Origin: Oscillospiraceae bacterium
GTDB taxonomy: Bacteria > Bacillota > Clostridia > Oscillospirales > UBA929
DNA: 64,000 nt
NCBI GenBank assembly: GCA_031265355.1
Contig: JAISCT010000042.1
Span: 1 to 64,000, forward strand
Reading direction: 5' to 3'
In this document: positions 43,048 to 51,664 of the stretch, in pieces
Position numbering within the stretch: the first letter of the stretch is position 1
How the letters are laid out: each line of letters opens with the position of its first letter
Translations under genes and position numbers: made by a program
The notes under the pieces: model-generated
Databases searched by the model: none
Told to the model about the DNA's origin: nothing
What the model saw: only the letters and a program-made list of their open reading frames with translations

Positions 43048-46000
43048 TTACTGGTAGACGCGCACATAGTCGACATACATGTTCCCGACGGATGTGCTGG
43101 CCGGCGTGCGGTTCCCGTCGAAGGTGCCGCCGACGGCGAGGTTGAGGATCAGGTAGAACGACTGATCCAGCGGCTTCGGCTGCTGTACCCGCGCGCCGCT
43201 TTGCGTCGTGTACCATGTGTTGATCTCCTGATAGCGGATACCGTCCACAAAATACTCTACGCGGTCCGGATACCACTCGATCGCGTAGGTGTGCCAGTCT
43301 CCGACGCTGAACCCCGGGATGACCGTGTCGACCGGGATGTTTGTATCGACCGTATCCGCGGCGCCCGCGCGCAAGGTCGTGTAGCGGTTGCGCCCCGCGC
43401 TCATGTTACCGGACGCCGCCCATGGCCCGCCGTAGTGAAGCGCGCTGCTGATGGTGCCGCTCTGGCGACTCTTGTTCTCTAAGATGTCAACCTCACCGGA
43501 CGTCGCCCACCCGCCGTAAACACTGTCGTTGGGCATCATCCAGAACGCCGGCCAGAACCCTTGGTCGTTCGCGGGGAGCTTGACGCGGGCTTCGATCCGT
43601 CCATATTTCACCGTGAAGAGATCTTGGGTCGTGAGCTTGCTGGAAGCCCATGTGCCCCGCGGCAAGCCCGTCTCACGGACAGCCTGAATCCTGAGCGCGG
43701 AATTGTCTTCCGAACCGATAAGCCCCGCGTCGGTTTTGTTGATCTCCGCGTTCTCCGGCCTGTAGTAAGACGCTTGGTTGTTGCCGCCGCCGTTGTCGTC
43801 AGGCGGGACGACCCACTTCGCCGCATCGATGCCCGTACCGCTGAACTCGTCGCTCCAGACAAGACTGACCGCGACCGGCTCGACCGCGTCGCACACCGGT
43901 ACGTACGGCGACGCAGCATCCCACAAGAACGCCTTCACAATGGCCGCCTCGGCGGGGATACTGGCCTCTACGGACGCGCTTTTGAATGTGGCCGAGTCCA
44001 ACCCAAACACATCGGCCGGAACCTGCTGCGTCAGCCGCAGCGGCTTCTCGTCCGGCACGGCGAGGACACCCGATTCGGCGGCGCTCAGAAGCTGTCCGCC
44101 GGCTTTGTACGAAATCAGGATCAGCCGGACGCTGTCCGATCGAATCGTCTCGTCGCTGAGATACACTGTCGCCGTTGCTTTCGCGCCGTCCCTGTCCACC
44201 CGCAAGACGTGCGACCAGTTCGCCACAAGCGCCGCATTGGCGGTGACGACCGTATCGGCGCTGTAGAACATCGGCATCAGGCAGGTGTTTCCAGGTGAAA
44301 CCGTCGTTTTGCCATCATACGTGGCCCAGCCGTTGAAGACAAACCCCGGACGGCTCGGCGGCACGGGCAGGGCGCCGATTGCGGCGCCGGGCGCGACCTC
44401 TCTGTCGGGCGGATTGGCCGGCGCGCCCAGATAGTTGTGGTCGAACGTCACGGTGTAATCGCTCGGTTCGGGATCCACGACCCCGTGCTCCAATATGACC
44501 ATTCTGAACTTTCCGGTATCTCCAACACTGCCCGCTACTGTGGAGAGACTGCCGTTTGCGGCCACATCCACATACTGGACGCCGTCAAACGAATTCGTCC
44601 TTTTGATCTTTACCGTGTTGTCATCTTGAATCTCAAATTGAAGAGCTTCCCACCCATCGGCGGCGACTTCCATCTCGCCGACACGCGGTCTGACCTTCCT
44701 GTCTCCGTAAGCCGCGCCTTCCAGGCTGACGTACAAGCCGTTTTTCGCTTTCAGGAGGACACTTTCAAACCGATAGGATACCTCCAGTTTGGCGTAATCG
44801 CTGACCTCGTCGAGATTGGCGGTCATCGTCAGCTGGCCATTGTCGACGGGCGGTCCAAATGTGCCGGGATCCGCGCCGACAATCTTTTCATTTCTCACCG
44901 CAATCAGGCAAATGATGTCGCCCGTTTGAGGCAATGGCATCTCTTGACCGATCACCCGAATCAGACCTCTTACGTCGGATTCAACGCCGTCGATTGTCAC
45001 AACGATATCGTACATGCCCGCCGCAAGCATATCCGCCGCGACCGGTATCGTCACCGTGGCGCCGGTCTCTCCGGGCACGCTTGTAAACGAGCCCTCAAAC
45101 CCTTTGACGCCTACTCGCACCTGCACGTCTTCAAGATACCTGCCGGCCACCGTCACTGTGAGATTCACCGCGACACCCTCGTTGATCTGTGACGGGGATG
45201 CTTCCACACTGGTGATCATAGGCACGGGCTCAACCGAACCAAGCGAAACCAATTGAAACTTTCCGGTGTCGCCGACGCTGTTTTGTACCGTCGAGAGGTT
45301 GCCGTTCGCAGCCACATTGACATACCATGTGCCGTCCGTACCAATCCGCTTGATTTTTACGGTGCCGTCGTCTTGGTCTTCAAAGATGAGGGCTTCCCAG
45401 CCCGTGGCCGACGGCGCGGCCGGCACAGCGGTTCTCGGCCTGACCATTTGGCCCCCGTAAGTGGAGCCTTCCATCGTAATGAGATAACCGTTCATCATCT
45501 GAAGATGAACCCTATCCTGAACCACGCGGAGGATTTCAAATTGGGCGTACCCGTTGGGCTCGTCGAGATTGGCCACCATCGTAGTCATGCTTCCGGGGCT
45601 GTTGAACGTAGCGGCGTCCGCGCCGACGATCTGATTGTTTCTCGCGGCGACAAGATAAAAGTACTGTTTTTCTAGGTCCACTCTGAGCGAAGCTTTTGTA
45701 TTGGATTCGACTCCGTTCAGTGTCATGACCACATCGTATGTGCCGATCGGGAGCAGATCTTTTGTGACATGCAGATAAACCGTCGCGCCGGCGCCGCCTG
45801 GAATGCTGACAAACGTTTCCGGGTAGCCCTTGATACCCGCCGTGACGTTCGTGCCTTCAAGGTTTTTGCCCGTCACGGTCACCTTGACGTCCGCCTCTTT
45901 GCCTACCGTGATCTGCATCGGAGATACTTCGATGGCCGTAAGCCTGGGCTCGGGGCTTATCTCTTCCGCAAAGGCAAAGGTGCGCACAACTGTGCCCATG

Positions 46001-48288
46001 ACCGTCCTGATGTTCGCTTCCAGGGCGTCGCGCGAAACCTGATTGATAGAAGCGTCGTTGTCATCCATTTTGACGTTGCACCCGGCGGCGATCTGGGCGG
46101 CCGATGTGGCTCTGCCGTTCCACCAGTCGGTCATGACCATGCCTTTGAAGCCCCACTCGTTCCTCAAGATGTTGGTCAGCAAATCGTAAGACGCCTCGGT
46201 GCGAGTGCCGTTTAAGTAGTTGTACGAGGTCATGACGCAGCCGGGATCGGCCTCTTTCACCGCGATCTCAAAGCCCTTGAGATAGAGCTCGCGAAGGGCG
46301 CGCTCGGACACTTGTGAGTTTGTATTGTAGCGATTGGTCTCTTGATTGTTGGCGGCGAAGTGTTTGACGGTCACCAAGCCGCCTCTGCCCTGTACGCCCC
46401 TCGTGACGGCTGCCGCGCTCTTGCCCGATACCAACGGGTCTTCCGAATAATATTCGAAGTTGCGGCCGTTGCGCGGGTTGCGGTGAATGTTCATACCGGG
46501 CGCGAGCCATATGTCGACCTTGTTCAGTTCCATCTCGGCGCCGACCGCGGCGCCGACCTCTTCCATCAGCTTCTCGTTCCACGTGCAGGCCAGCAGCGTT
46601 CCTATTGGGAAACTGGTGGCGACCACGGTTCGGCTGCCAATCACGCCGATCCTCAGGCCGGCAGGGCCGTCGGCCGTGTTCACTTCCGGAATGCCGTACT
46701 TAGCCAATTTCCCGATGGCCCCGGTCCCGTTCGGGAGGATAGAACTGCCCTGATGCCTGCTCATCACACGCAATTCAGCGTCTGTCATCTGTGCCACAAA
46801 ATCGTATATGTACCCCGGTTGACGATAGACGTCCTCAAGCAGAATCGTGCCGCCGCCCGTCCATGGCACCGGCGTAACAGGCGCCGCGGAGCCCGGATTG
46901 GGGCTCGGGACGCCGGGCGTCGGAGCGCCGTCCGCCGGCGTCCAATTGGTCGACTGATACGTACCGCTGACCGGATCGACAAGGCGGTTAAACGCGGTTG
47001 GCGGCGTCAGCCGCTTAGACAGCTGTTCCGTCACGCGAAGAGCGGTCTGTGTGTACAGGCCGGCCGCGGCGCTCTTTGTCGCGTTCTTGATGGAATTGCC
47101 AATGTAGATGTTGTAATCGCCGGCTTCCAACACATAGGCCGATATGACGCCGGTCTTGCCGACGTCGTCGTAAGATGCCATGCTGCGGATGGGGAACCGC
47201 ATTTGGACGGTTTCATCTTCTCCCACCCCCAGCAGGGACGTCTTCGCAAAAGCCGCCAGTGTAAACGCGGGTTTGTTCAGTGCGCCCGCGGGCGCGGAAT
47301 AATAGACTTGCAGCACCTCTTTGCCGGGATACGGGCCGTTGTTCGTCACTTTTGCCGTGGCGACCAGTTCGTCGCCCTCCACTGCGACGGCTTTGTCCGT
47401 GATCGCAAACGTGGAATAGGACAGCCCGTAGCCGAATTCATATTTTACCTTTTCATAGTTGGGAAAAGCCGTCGCGAAGTAGCGGTAGCCGACATATATA
47501 TCGTCGGTATATTGGGGGTTTGTCTGCGCAAAGGTCGCGGACGACGGGTAGTCGCCGAGGCTGCGGGCGAAGGTGTCCACCAACTTGCCCGACGGGTTGA
47601 CCGCGCCGCAAAGCACGTCAGCCAAGGCGTTGCCGCCCTCCATGCCCGGGTACCAAGCGGCCAGCACCGCGCTGACGTGCTCATACGCCTCCACCCATGC
47701 CATGTCGATCGCGTTGCCCGCATTCATGACCACGACCACATTGTCAAAGGCGGCGTTCACCCGCTGCATCATCGTGGTCTCATCTGCGGAGAGCAAGTAC
47801 CCGCCGGCGCCGGCGCTCAGATCGGAAGCCTCGGCGGTCCAGCGGCGGATGACCACGATCGCGATATCATTGGTCTGCGCGGCCGCGTTTACCGTGGCGG
47901 CGCTCGGATTGACGCCGCCGTCTGTGATCGACTCCAGCTTGCCTTCGTTTTTTCTGTTGTTCAGCCCTGTCAAGAGATCCACGACGTAAGGCGCCGTGAC
48001 CTCACCGGAACCGCCGCCGTATGTGATAAAACCGTCTTTCCCGAAGCCGTCGGCGGGATAAGAGCTGCCATTCATGTGCCGTGAATGCCCAAACACGGCG
48101 ACTTTGGCGGCAGGCCCAAGCGGGAGAACCCCCTTGTTTTCCAGAAGGACTATGCCTTCCGAGGCTGCCAAGCGTGATACGTTGGCGTTGTCAGGGACAG
48201 CGGTGGCCGATACGGTCGTAGGAAAACCCGCCATGACACTTGAGAGCAGCGTGAGCACCAACACCAGTGAGATTCCCTTTCGCTTCAT
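43048..48288 (-). CDS. Secreted GH3 (domain-permuted) - GH16 fusion beta-glucanase
   Basis: A 1746-residue exported protein. Signal peptide about 1-29. The GH3 domains are in reversed order: the alpha/beta sandwich comes first (about 35-290, SEGIVLLENKGVLPL, SGKLVDTF, YEFGYGLSYSTF), then a FnIII-like domain (about 295-410), then the TIM barrel (about 480-770) with TADGPAGLRIG, VKHFAANNQE and nucleophile D721 in GMVMTDWW. Two tandem repeats of about 245 residues follow (780-1020, 1022-1268), each an Ig-like unit plus a beta-trefoil-like unit. An InlB/Flg_new-like repeat lies near 1278-1360. The GH16 domain (about 1475-1746) has the catalytic SGEVDILENK with E1599, D1601, E1604. It would cut beta-1,3(1,4)-glucan and trim the products to glucose in one molecule. 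Confidence 0.9.
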   Translation of the reverse strand: MKRKGISLVLVLTLLSSVMAGFPTTVSATAVPDNANVSRLAASEGIVLLENKGVLPLGPAAKVAVFGHSRHMNGSSYPADGFGKDGFITYGGGSGEVTAPYVVDLLTGLNNRKNEGKLESITDGGVNPSAATVNAAAQTNDIAIVVIRRWTAEASDLSAGAGGYLLSADETTMMQRVNAAFDNVVVVMNAGNAIDMAWVEAYEHVSAVLAAWYPGMEGGNALADVLCGAVNPSGKLVDTFARSLGDYPSSATFAQTNPQYTDDIYVGYRYFATAFPNYEKVKYEFGYGLSYSTFAITDKAVAVEGDELVATAKVTNNGPYPGKEVLQVYYSAPAGALNKPAFTLAAFAKTSLLGVGEDETVQMRFPIRSMASYDDVGKTGVISAYVLEAGDYNIYIGNSIKNATKSAAAGLYTQTALRVTEQLSKRLTPPTAFNRLVDPVSGTYQSTNWTPADGAPTPGVPSPNPGSAAPVTPVPWTGGGTILLEDVYRQPGYIYDFVAQMTDAELRVMSRHQGSSILPNGTGAIGKLAKYGIPEVNTADGPAGLRIGVIGSRTVVATSFPIGTLLACTWNEKLMEEVGAAVGAEMELNKVDIWLAPGMNIHRNPRNGRNFEYYSEDPLVSGKSAAAVTRGVQGRGGLVTVKHFAANNQETNRYNTNSQVSERALRELYLKGFEIAVKEADPGCVMTSYNYLNGTRTEASYDLLTNILRNEWGFKGMVMTDWWNGRATSAAQIAAGCNVKMDDNDASINQVSRDALEANIRTVMGTVVRTFAFAEEISPEPRLTAIEVSPMQITVGKEADVKVTVTGKNLEGTNVTAGIKGYPETFVSIPGGAGATVYLHVTKDLLPIGTYDVVMTLNGVESNTKASLRVDLEKQYFYLVAARNNQIVGADAATFNSPGSMTTMVANLDEPNGYAQFEILRVVQDRVHLQMMNGYLITMEGSTYGGQMVRPRTAVPAAPSATGWEALIFEDQDDGTVKIKRIGTDGTWYVNVAANGNLSTVQNSVGDTGKFQLVSLGSVEPVPMITSVEASPSQINEGVAVNLTVTVAGRYLEDVQVRVGVKGFEGSFTSVPGETGATVTIPVAADMLAAGMYDIVVTIDGVESDVRGLIRVIGQEMPLPQTGDIICLIAVRNEKIVGADPGTFGPPVDNGQLTMTANLDEVSDYAKLEVSYRFESVLLKAKNGLYVSLEGAAYGDRKVRPRVGEMEVAADGWEALQFEIQDDNTVKIKRTNSFDGVQYVDVAANGSLSTVAGSVGDTGKFRMVILEHGVVDPEPSDYTVTFDHNYLGAPANPPDREVAPGAAIGALPVPPSRPGFVFNGWATYDGKTTVSPGNTCLMPMFYSADTVVTANAALVANWSHVLRVDRDGAKATATVYLSDETIRSDSVRLILISYKAGGQLLSAAESGVLAVPDEKPLRLTQQVPADVFGLDSATFKSASVEASIPAEAAIVKAFLWDAASPYVPVCDAVEPVAVSLVWSDEFSGTGIDAAKWVVPPDDNGGGNNQASYYRPENAEINKTDAGLIGSEDNSALRIQAVRETGLPRGTWASSKLTTQDLFTVKYGRIEARVKLPANDQGFWPAFWMMPNDSVYGGWATSGEVDILENKSRQSGTISSALHYGGPWAASGNMSAGRNRYTTLRAGAADTVDTNIPVDTVIPGFSVGDWHTYAIEWYPDRVEYFVDGIRYQEINTWYTTQSGARVQQPKPLDQSFYLILNLAVGGTFDGNRTPASTSVGNMYVDYVRVYQ

Positions 48289-48518
48289 TCACAATACACC
48301 CCTTTTTCGATTTTACACTCTTTTTCGATTGGCAACGCCTTTATCGGAAGCCGCACAAAGGCATGGTTCACGTACCAAAAGCCTCGCTCGACGGCGCGCT
48401 CACTTTTATTATAGCGCTCGCTATGGGCGAATTCACCATATTATCTTCTAAAATGGTCTGCAATATTATTGTTTGTCTGCCTAAAACCCGCACAAAGGGA
48501 TCAAACGGTAAAACCCTG

Positions 48519-48872
48519 TCAAAAACTTTGTGTCTGGGCCGCCATGCCTTTTGGTTCCATGAAAATGTCAATAATGGCCTTGGTCTCCCGCCACGCGGCG
48601 ATCTCCTGCTGCAATGCGCGCCGGCCGTCGGGCGTAGTGTGATAGTAGCGCCGTTTGCCGCCGCCGCTCACATCCCCCCGGTAGGATTCGATACAACCCC
48701 GCCGCTCCAGCCGCTGCAGCACGGCGTACAGCGTGGCCTCCTTGATCTCCAGGCGCCCCTGCGTGCGCTTGCCTATCTCGCTGAACAACTCATAACCATA
48801 CCGGTCATCCCCACAGATCAGAGCGAGCAAAATGGCCTCCAAATGCCCGCGCAGCACATCACTCGACAGCAT
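48519..48872 (-). CDS. PadR-family transcriptional regulator
   Basis: A 117-residue PadR winged-helix protein: LRGHLEAILLALICGDDRYGYEL, LEIKEATLYAVLQRLERRGC and GGGKRRYYHTTPDGRRAL. The start at 48872 follows GGAGGGG by five bases. It has its own strong promoter and an inverted repeat between promoter and start, suggesting autorepression. The adjacent GH3-GH16 gene lies downstream on the same strand (gap 230 bases), so read-through or control is possible. The gap contains a TATAAT at 48413-48408 on the minus strand but no good -35. Confidence 0.92.
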   Translation of the reverse strand: MLSSDVLRGHLEAILLALICGDDRYGYELFSEIGKRTQGRLEIKEATLYAVLQRLERRGCIESYRGDVSGGGKRRYYHTTPDGRRALQQEIAAWRETKAIIDIFMEPKGMAAQTQSF

Positions 48873-48899
48873 AGAACCCCTCCAAATCCATCCACGAGC

Positions 48900-48921
48900 A
48901 ACTATTCCACCACATATAGTT
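48900..48921. promoter_or_regulatory. Likely PadR operator
   Basis: AACTAT (48900-48905) and ATAGTT (48916-48921) are inverted with a 10-base spacer and sit just downstream of the padR -10, covering the expected early transcribed region. Confidence 0.5.
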
Positions 48922-48936
48922 CCATTAGGCAGAGCA

Positions 48937-48965
48937 ATTATAGCACGAGGCCAAACCGATGTCAA
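48937..48965 (-). promoter_or_regulatory. Sigma-A promoter of the PadR gene
   Basis: On the minus strand TTGACA (48965-48960), 17-base spacer and consensus TATAAT (48942-48937). Confidence 0.88.
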
Positions 48966-49098
48966 TCGGCAGTTTGCCGCCTCTAATCACGCCACGCGCG
49001 GCGGCTCCGATACGGCGTCCGGTGCGACACCTGAACCATACATAAAGAGGCGGCCGTCCCCGGCCGGCCGCAGAGATGTCCGAAGCGGAGACGCCCGT

Positions 49099-49446
49099 CT
49101 ATAGAATCACGAACGTCACGCCGTTGTTGTGGCGTTCGACGTCTGGGTCGCGGCGCAGCTCGCCGCAACGGGTGAAGGCCGCGCGGGTGACCTCGTCGAA
49201 GATGGAGAACTGTTCGCCCGTCACAACGGCGCGGATCTGGCGTTTTTGCAGCAGCCGCCCCAGATAGGCGCGCGCCTCCACCCGGATGCGTCCGCCCGCG
49301 CCGGTGGAGCCGTACCCGTGTATGAGTTTCAGCGCGGCGTACTCCAGGCTGCGCGCCGCGTGAAGTTCATACGTCAGCCGCCGGATCGCCGCGTCGCACG
49401 TCGGGTGGCCCTCCTCCAGATTGATCGTCTTCAGTCCGCCGCGCAT
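49099..49446 (-). CDS. Smr-domain protein
   Basis: A 115-residue protein resembling a standalone Smr (MutS2 C-terminal) domain: an early INLEEGHPTCDAAIRRL helix, then LKLIHGYGSTGAGGRIR, the family's HGxGxG loop. Smr domains bind or nick nucleic acids, often in ribosome rescue or recombination control. It overlaps the end of the class-I amidotransferase gene by 16 bases, implying co-translation. Confidence 0.8.
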   Translation of the reverse strand: MRGGLKTINLEEGHPTCDAAIRRLTYELHAARSLEYAALKLIHGYGSTGAGGRIRVEARAYLGRLLQKRQIRAVVTGEQFSIFDEVTRAAFTRCGELRRDPDVERHNNGVTFVIL

Positions 49447-50123
49447 CGCGTCACAAACCTTTCAAAAAGCCGCCCGTGATCGAGCAGCGCGGGATCTCCC
49501 GGTCCCATCCGCTCCGGGTGCCACTGCACGCCCCAGACGGGCACGTCCCGCCCCTCGACGGCTTCAATCACGCCGTCGTCCGCCCAAGCCGTCGGGATAA
49601 GCCCGCCGCCCGGCCGGTCCACCGCCTGGTGGTGGGCCGAGTTGGTCAGAAAGCGCGCACCGAACAGCACGCACGGGAAGCCGCCGGGCGCGGCGCGGAC
49701 TGTGTGCGTAACGCCGCTGTGGCAAAACCCCCGCTGAGCAGGAAGATCTTGGATCAATGTGCCGCCCAGGAAGACATTGATCGCCTGTATGCCCCGACAG
49801 ATGCCGAGCACCGGCCGGCCGGCCGCGCAAAAGGCTTCGAACAAAGCGCGCTCCCAGTCGTCGCGCGCTTTGTCCACCTGTACCGTATCGTTCAGCACCG
49901 CCTGCCCGTAGGCGGCCGGATCCGGGTCCTCCCCACCGGTCAGCAGCAGACCGGCGAAGGCGCGGGCGTGGTCCGCCGCGCCGCCCGGCGCGCAGGCGCA
50001 CGCCGGCAGCCCGCCGGCCCGCCAGACGGCGTCGGCGTAAGCACGCGGCAGCCGCACATACGGCGCGCCCGTTTCCGTCTGCCCCAGACCGCCCATCAGC
50101 AGGATGCGAGGACGCACAACCAT
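49431..50123 (-). CDS. Gamma-glutamyl-GABA hydrolase-like amidase (peptidase C26)
   Basis: A 230-residue class-I glutamine amidotransferase-like protein. The nucleophile Cys is in VLGICRGIQAINV, and the His/Glu pair in VQWHPERMG. The oxyanion region LLLTGGEDPDP is clear. PuuD-type members hydrolyse gamma-glutamyl-GABA in putrescine breakdown, but no other puu gene is nearby, so the substrate is open. The start at 50123 follows AAAGGAG. Confidence 0.88.
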   Translation of the reverse strand: MVVRPRILLMGGLGQTETGAPYVRLPRAYADAVWRAGGLPACACAPGGAADHARAFAGLLLTGGEDPDPAAYGQAVLNDTVQVDKARDDWERALFEAFCAAGRPVLGICRGIQAINVFLGGTLIQDLPAQRGFCHSGVTHTVRAAPGGFPCVLFGARFLTNSAHHQAVDRPGGGLIPTAWADDGVIEAVEGRDVPVWGVQWHPERMGPGDPALLDHGRLFERFVTRCAAD

Positions 50124-50217
50124 GGAAAGACTCCTTTCGGATTCAAAGACGGGCGGCCCGATCGGCCGTCCGTCTTTGTCTGCCCCGGGGGGCCGGTTCA
50201 GTTTGGTTTGCTTTGCT

Positions 50218-50997
50218 TTACGTAGCGGACACCTCCGGCTGTTCTTCGGCGGGCGCCGTCAGGACCTCCAGGCGCGCGGCCAACCCCTCAAACAGGCCGT
50301 CCACCCGCGCCATCGTCTCGCGGATGCGGGTGAGCTCCGCGTCGACAGTCCGGGAGAGGTGCGTCTCCTCCTGCCGAAGGACCGCATAGCGGGTGAGCGT
50401 CTCCTGGCGGAGGCGGCGCACCACCTCACGGGCCTGTTCGGCCTCACGCGCGGCGTTTTGCACCGCGCTCTCGGCGTGCGTCTGCGCGCCGTGTTCGATC
50501 TCCAATGCGCGCGCGCGCGCCGCTTTTTCGATCTCCCCGACGCGGCGGGCCGCGTCCTGCTCCAGCATCTCGGCCCGGGCGTGCGACACCGTGAATCTCT
50601 CCACGCGCGTCCGCAGCTCCTGAAGTTCATTTTCCTGCTGCTGTCGGCCGACCTCACGCTCGGCCAACACCTTGCGCACGGCGCCGATCTCCGTCTCCAG
50701 CCGCGATTTGGTCTCGGTCAGCGTCTGCACGTTTTCGTGCGCCCGCGTCAGCTCCGCCGCGAGGGCCGGCTGCCCGGCGTGTTTGTCGGACATCTCCTTC
50801 CACTGCGTCTGAAACCGCGCGGCGGCGGCGCGGGCCTCGTCCCGCTCCCGACGCAGCAGGTCGGTGCCAGCCCGGTAGGCTTCGATCTCCTCCCTGTGCC
50901 CGCGCTGCAGAGATTCGATGTAGGCAATGACGTCCCGGCGGCGGAAACCGCCCACCACCGATCCTTTGAGTCGCATTCCGACATCTTTGTTCGTCAC
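50218..50997 (-). CDS. DivIVA-like coiled-coil protein
   Basis: A 259-residue protein. A short N-terminal region VVGGFRRRDVIAYIESLQ resembles the DivIVA membrane-binding motif. It is followed by an almost continuous coiled coil (about 35-235) rich in Glu, Arg, Ala and Gln (LTETKSRLETEIGAVRKVLA). It may scaffold cell-pole or septum proteins. The start is uncertain: GTG at 50997 has GGGG eight bases upstream, and an ATG at 50976 is the alternative. Confidence 0.65.
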   Translation of the reverse strand: MTNKDVGMRLKGSVVGGFRRRDVIAYIESLQRGHREEIEAYRAGTDLLRRERDEARAAAARFQTQWKEMSDKHAGQPALAAELTRAHENVQTLTETKSRLETEIGAVRKVLAEREVGRQQQENELQELRTRVERFTVSHARAEMLEQDAARRVGEIEKAARARALEIEHGAQTHAESAVQNAAREAEQAREVVRRLRQETLTRYAVLRQEETHLSRTVDAELTRIRETMARVDGLFEGLAARLEVLTAPAEEQPEVSAT

Positions 50998-51100
50998 ATT
51001 CCCAGCCCCAGTCCTATTGCGAACGGATCTCCCGCTGCAAACTGTTCTCTGCACTAACGTGGGTTGCACCTGCAGCCCACAACCAAAATTCTTGTTTTTT

Positions 51101-51119
51101 GTTGCCGCTTCGCGGCAAC
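51101..51119. repeat. Small hairpin after the thioredoxin gene
   Basis: GTTGCCGC-TTC-GCGGCAAC, 25 bases past the trx stop. On the minus strand it is followed by A-rich rather than T-rich sequence, so it is not a standard terminator. Confidence 0.4.
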
Positions 51120-51144
51120 AAGGTACTAAGGGTCCGTCGAACCC

Positions 51145-51483
51145 TCAATTCGACGCGAGATGCGGCTCGATGAGCGACAGCAGCGCCTGCTTGGGTCTGG
51201 CGCCCACCACGCGCTCCGCCTCGACGCCGTCTTTAAAAATTAGCAATGTGGGGATACTCATCACCCCATGCTCGACCGTCAGCGCGCCGTTTTCGTCCAC
51301 GTTGACCTTACCAAACCGCGCCCGGCCCGCCAGCGCCGCCGCCAGCTCTTCCACAACGGGGGCAATCAGCCGACACGGCGCACACCACGGGGCCCAAAAA
51401 TCGACCACCACAACGCCAGATGCCTGCAACACTTCTTCCGAAAAATTCTGCGCGGTCAGGATAAGCAATGTCCCTGCTGCCAT
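51145..51483 (-). CDS. trxA: Thioredoxin with WCAPC active site
   Basis: A 112-residue thioredoxin fold: VVVVDFWAPWCAPCRLIAP holds the redox pair, SIPTLLIFKDG holds the cis-Pro, and the end VGARPKQALLSLI is usual. The active site is Cys-Ala-Pro-Cys rather than the standard Cys-Gly-Pro-Cys, which may shift redox potential. It has its own promoter and an AAGGAG site. Confidence 0.93.
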   Translation of the reverse strand: MAAGTLLILTAQNFSEEVLQASGVVVVDFWAPWCAPCRLIAPVVEELAAALAGRARFGKVNVDENGALTVEHGVMSIPTLLIFKDGVEAERVVGARPKQALLSLIEPHLASN

Positions 51484-51529
51484 ATGGTCCGCTCCTTAAC
51501 TGATCTTCATTAGACTCCTGCAGTTCTTT

Positions 51530-51558
51530 ATTGTACCACACAAATGAAAAAAAGACAA
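51530..51558 (-). promoter_or_regulatory. Sigma-A promoter of the thioredoxin gene
   Basis: On the minus strand TTGTCT (51558-51553), 17-base spacer, TACAAT (51535-51530), 47 bases before the start codon. Confidence 0.75.
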
Positions 51559-51664
51559 TGGCCCCATCCCGCTTTGTCACCAAAATAGGCCGCGCCTGAT
51601 TTGTCCGGCAATCAAAATGTCGCCGATCCACCGTCTGTCTCAAAGGGCGGGTCGCTTCTTTCGG

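Noticed and set aside
46342..48084. 580-codon frame antisense to the GH3-GH16 gene
   Set aside because: Same cause: a reverse-frame shadow with no recognisable domain.
51101..51119. Thioredoxin terminator
   Set aside because: The hairpin is sound but no T run follows on the coding strand.
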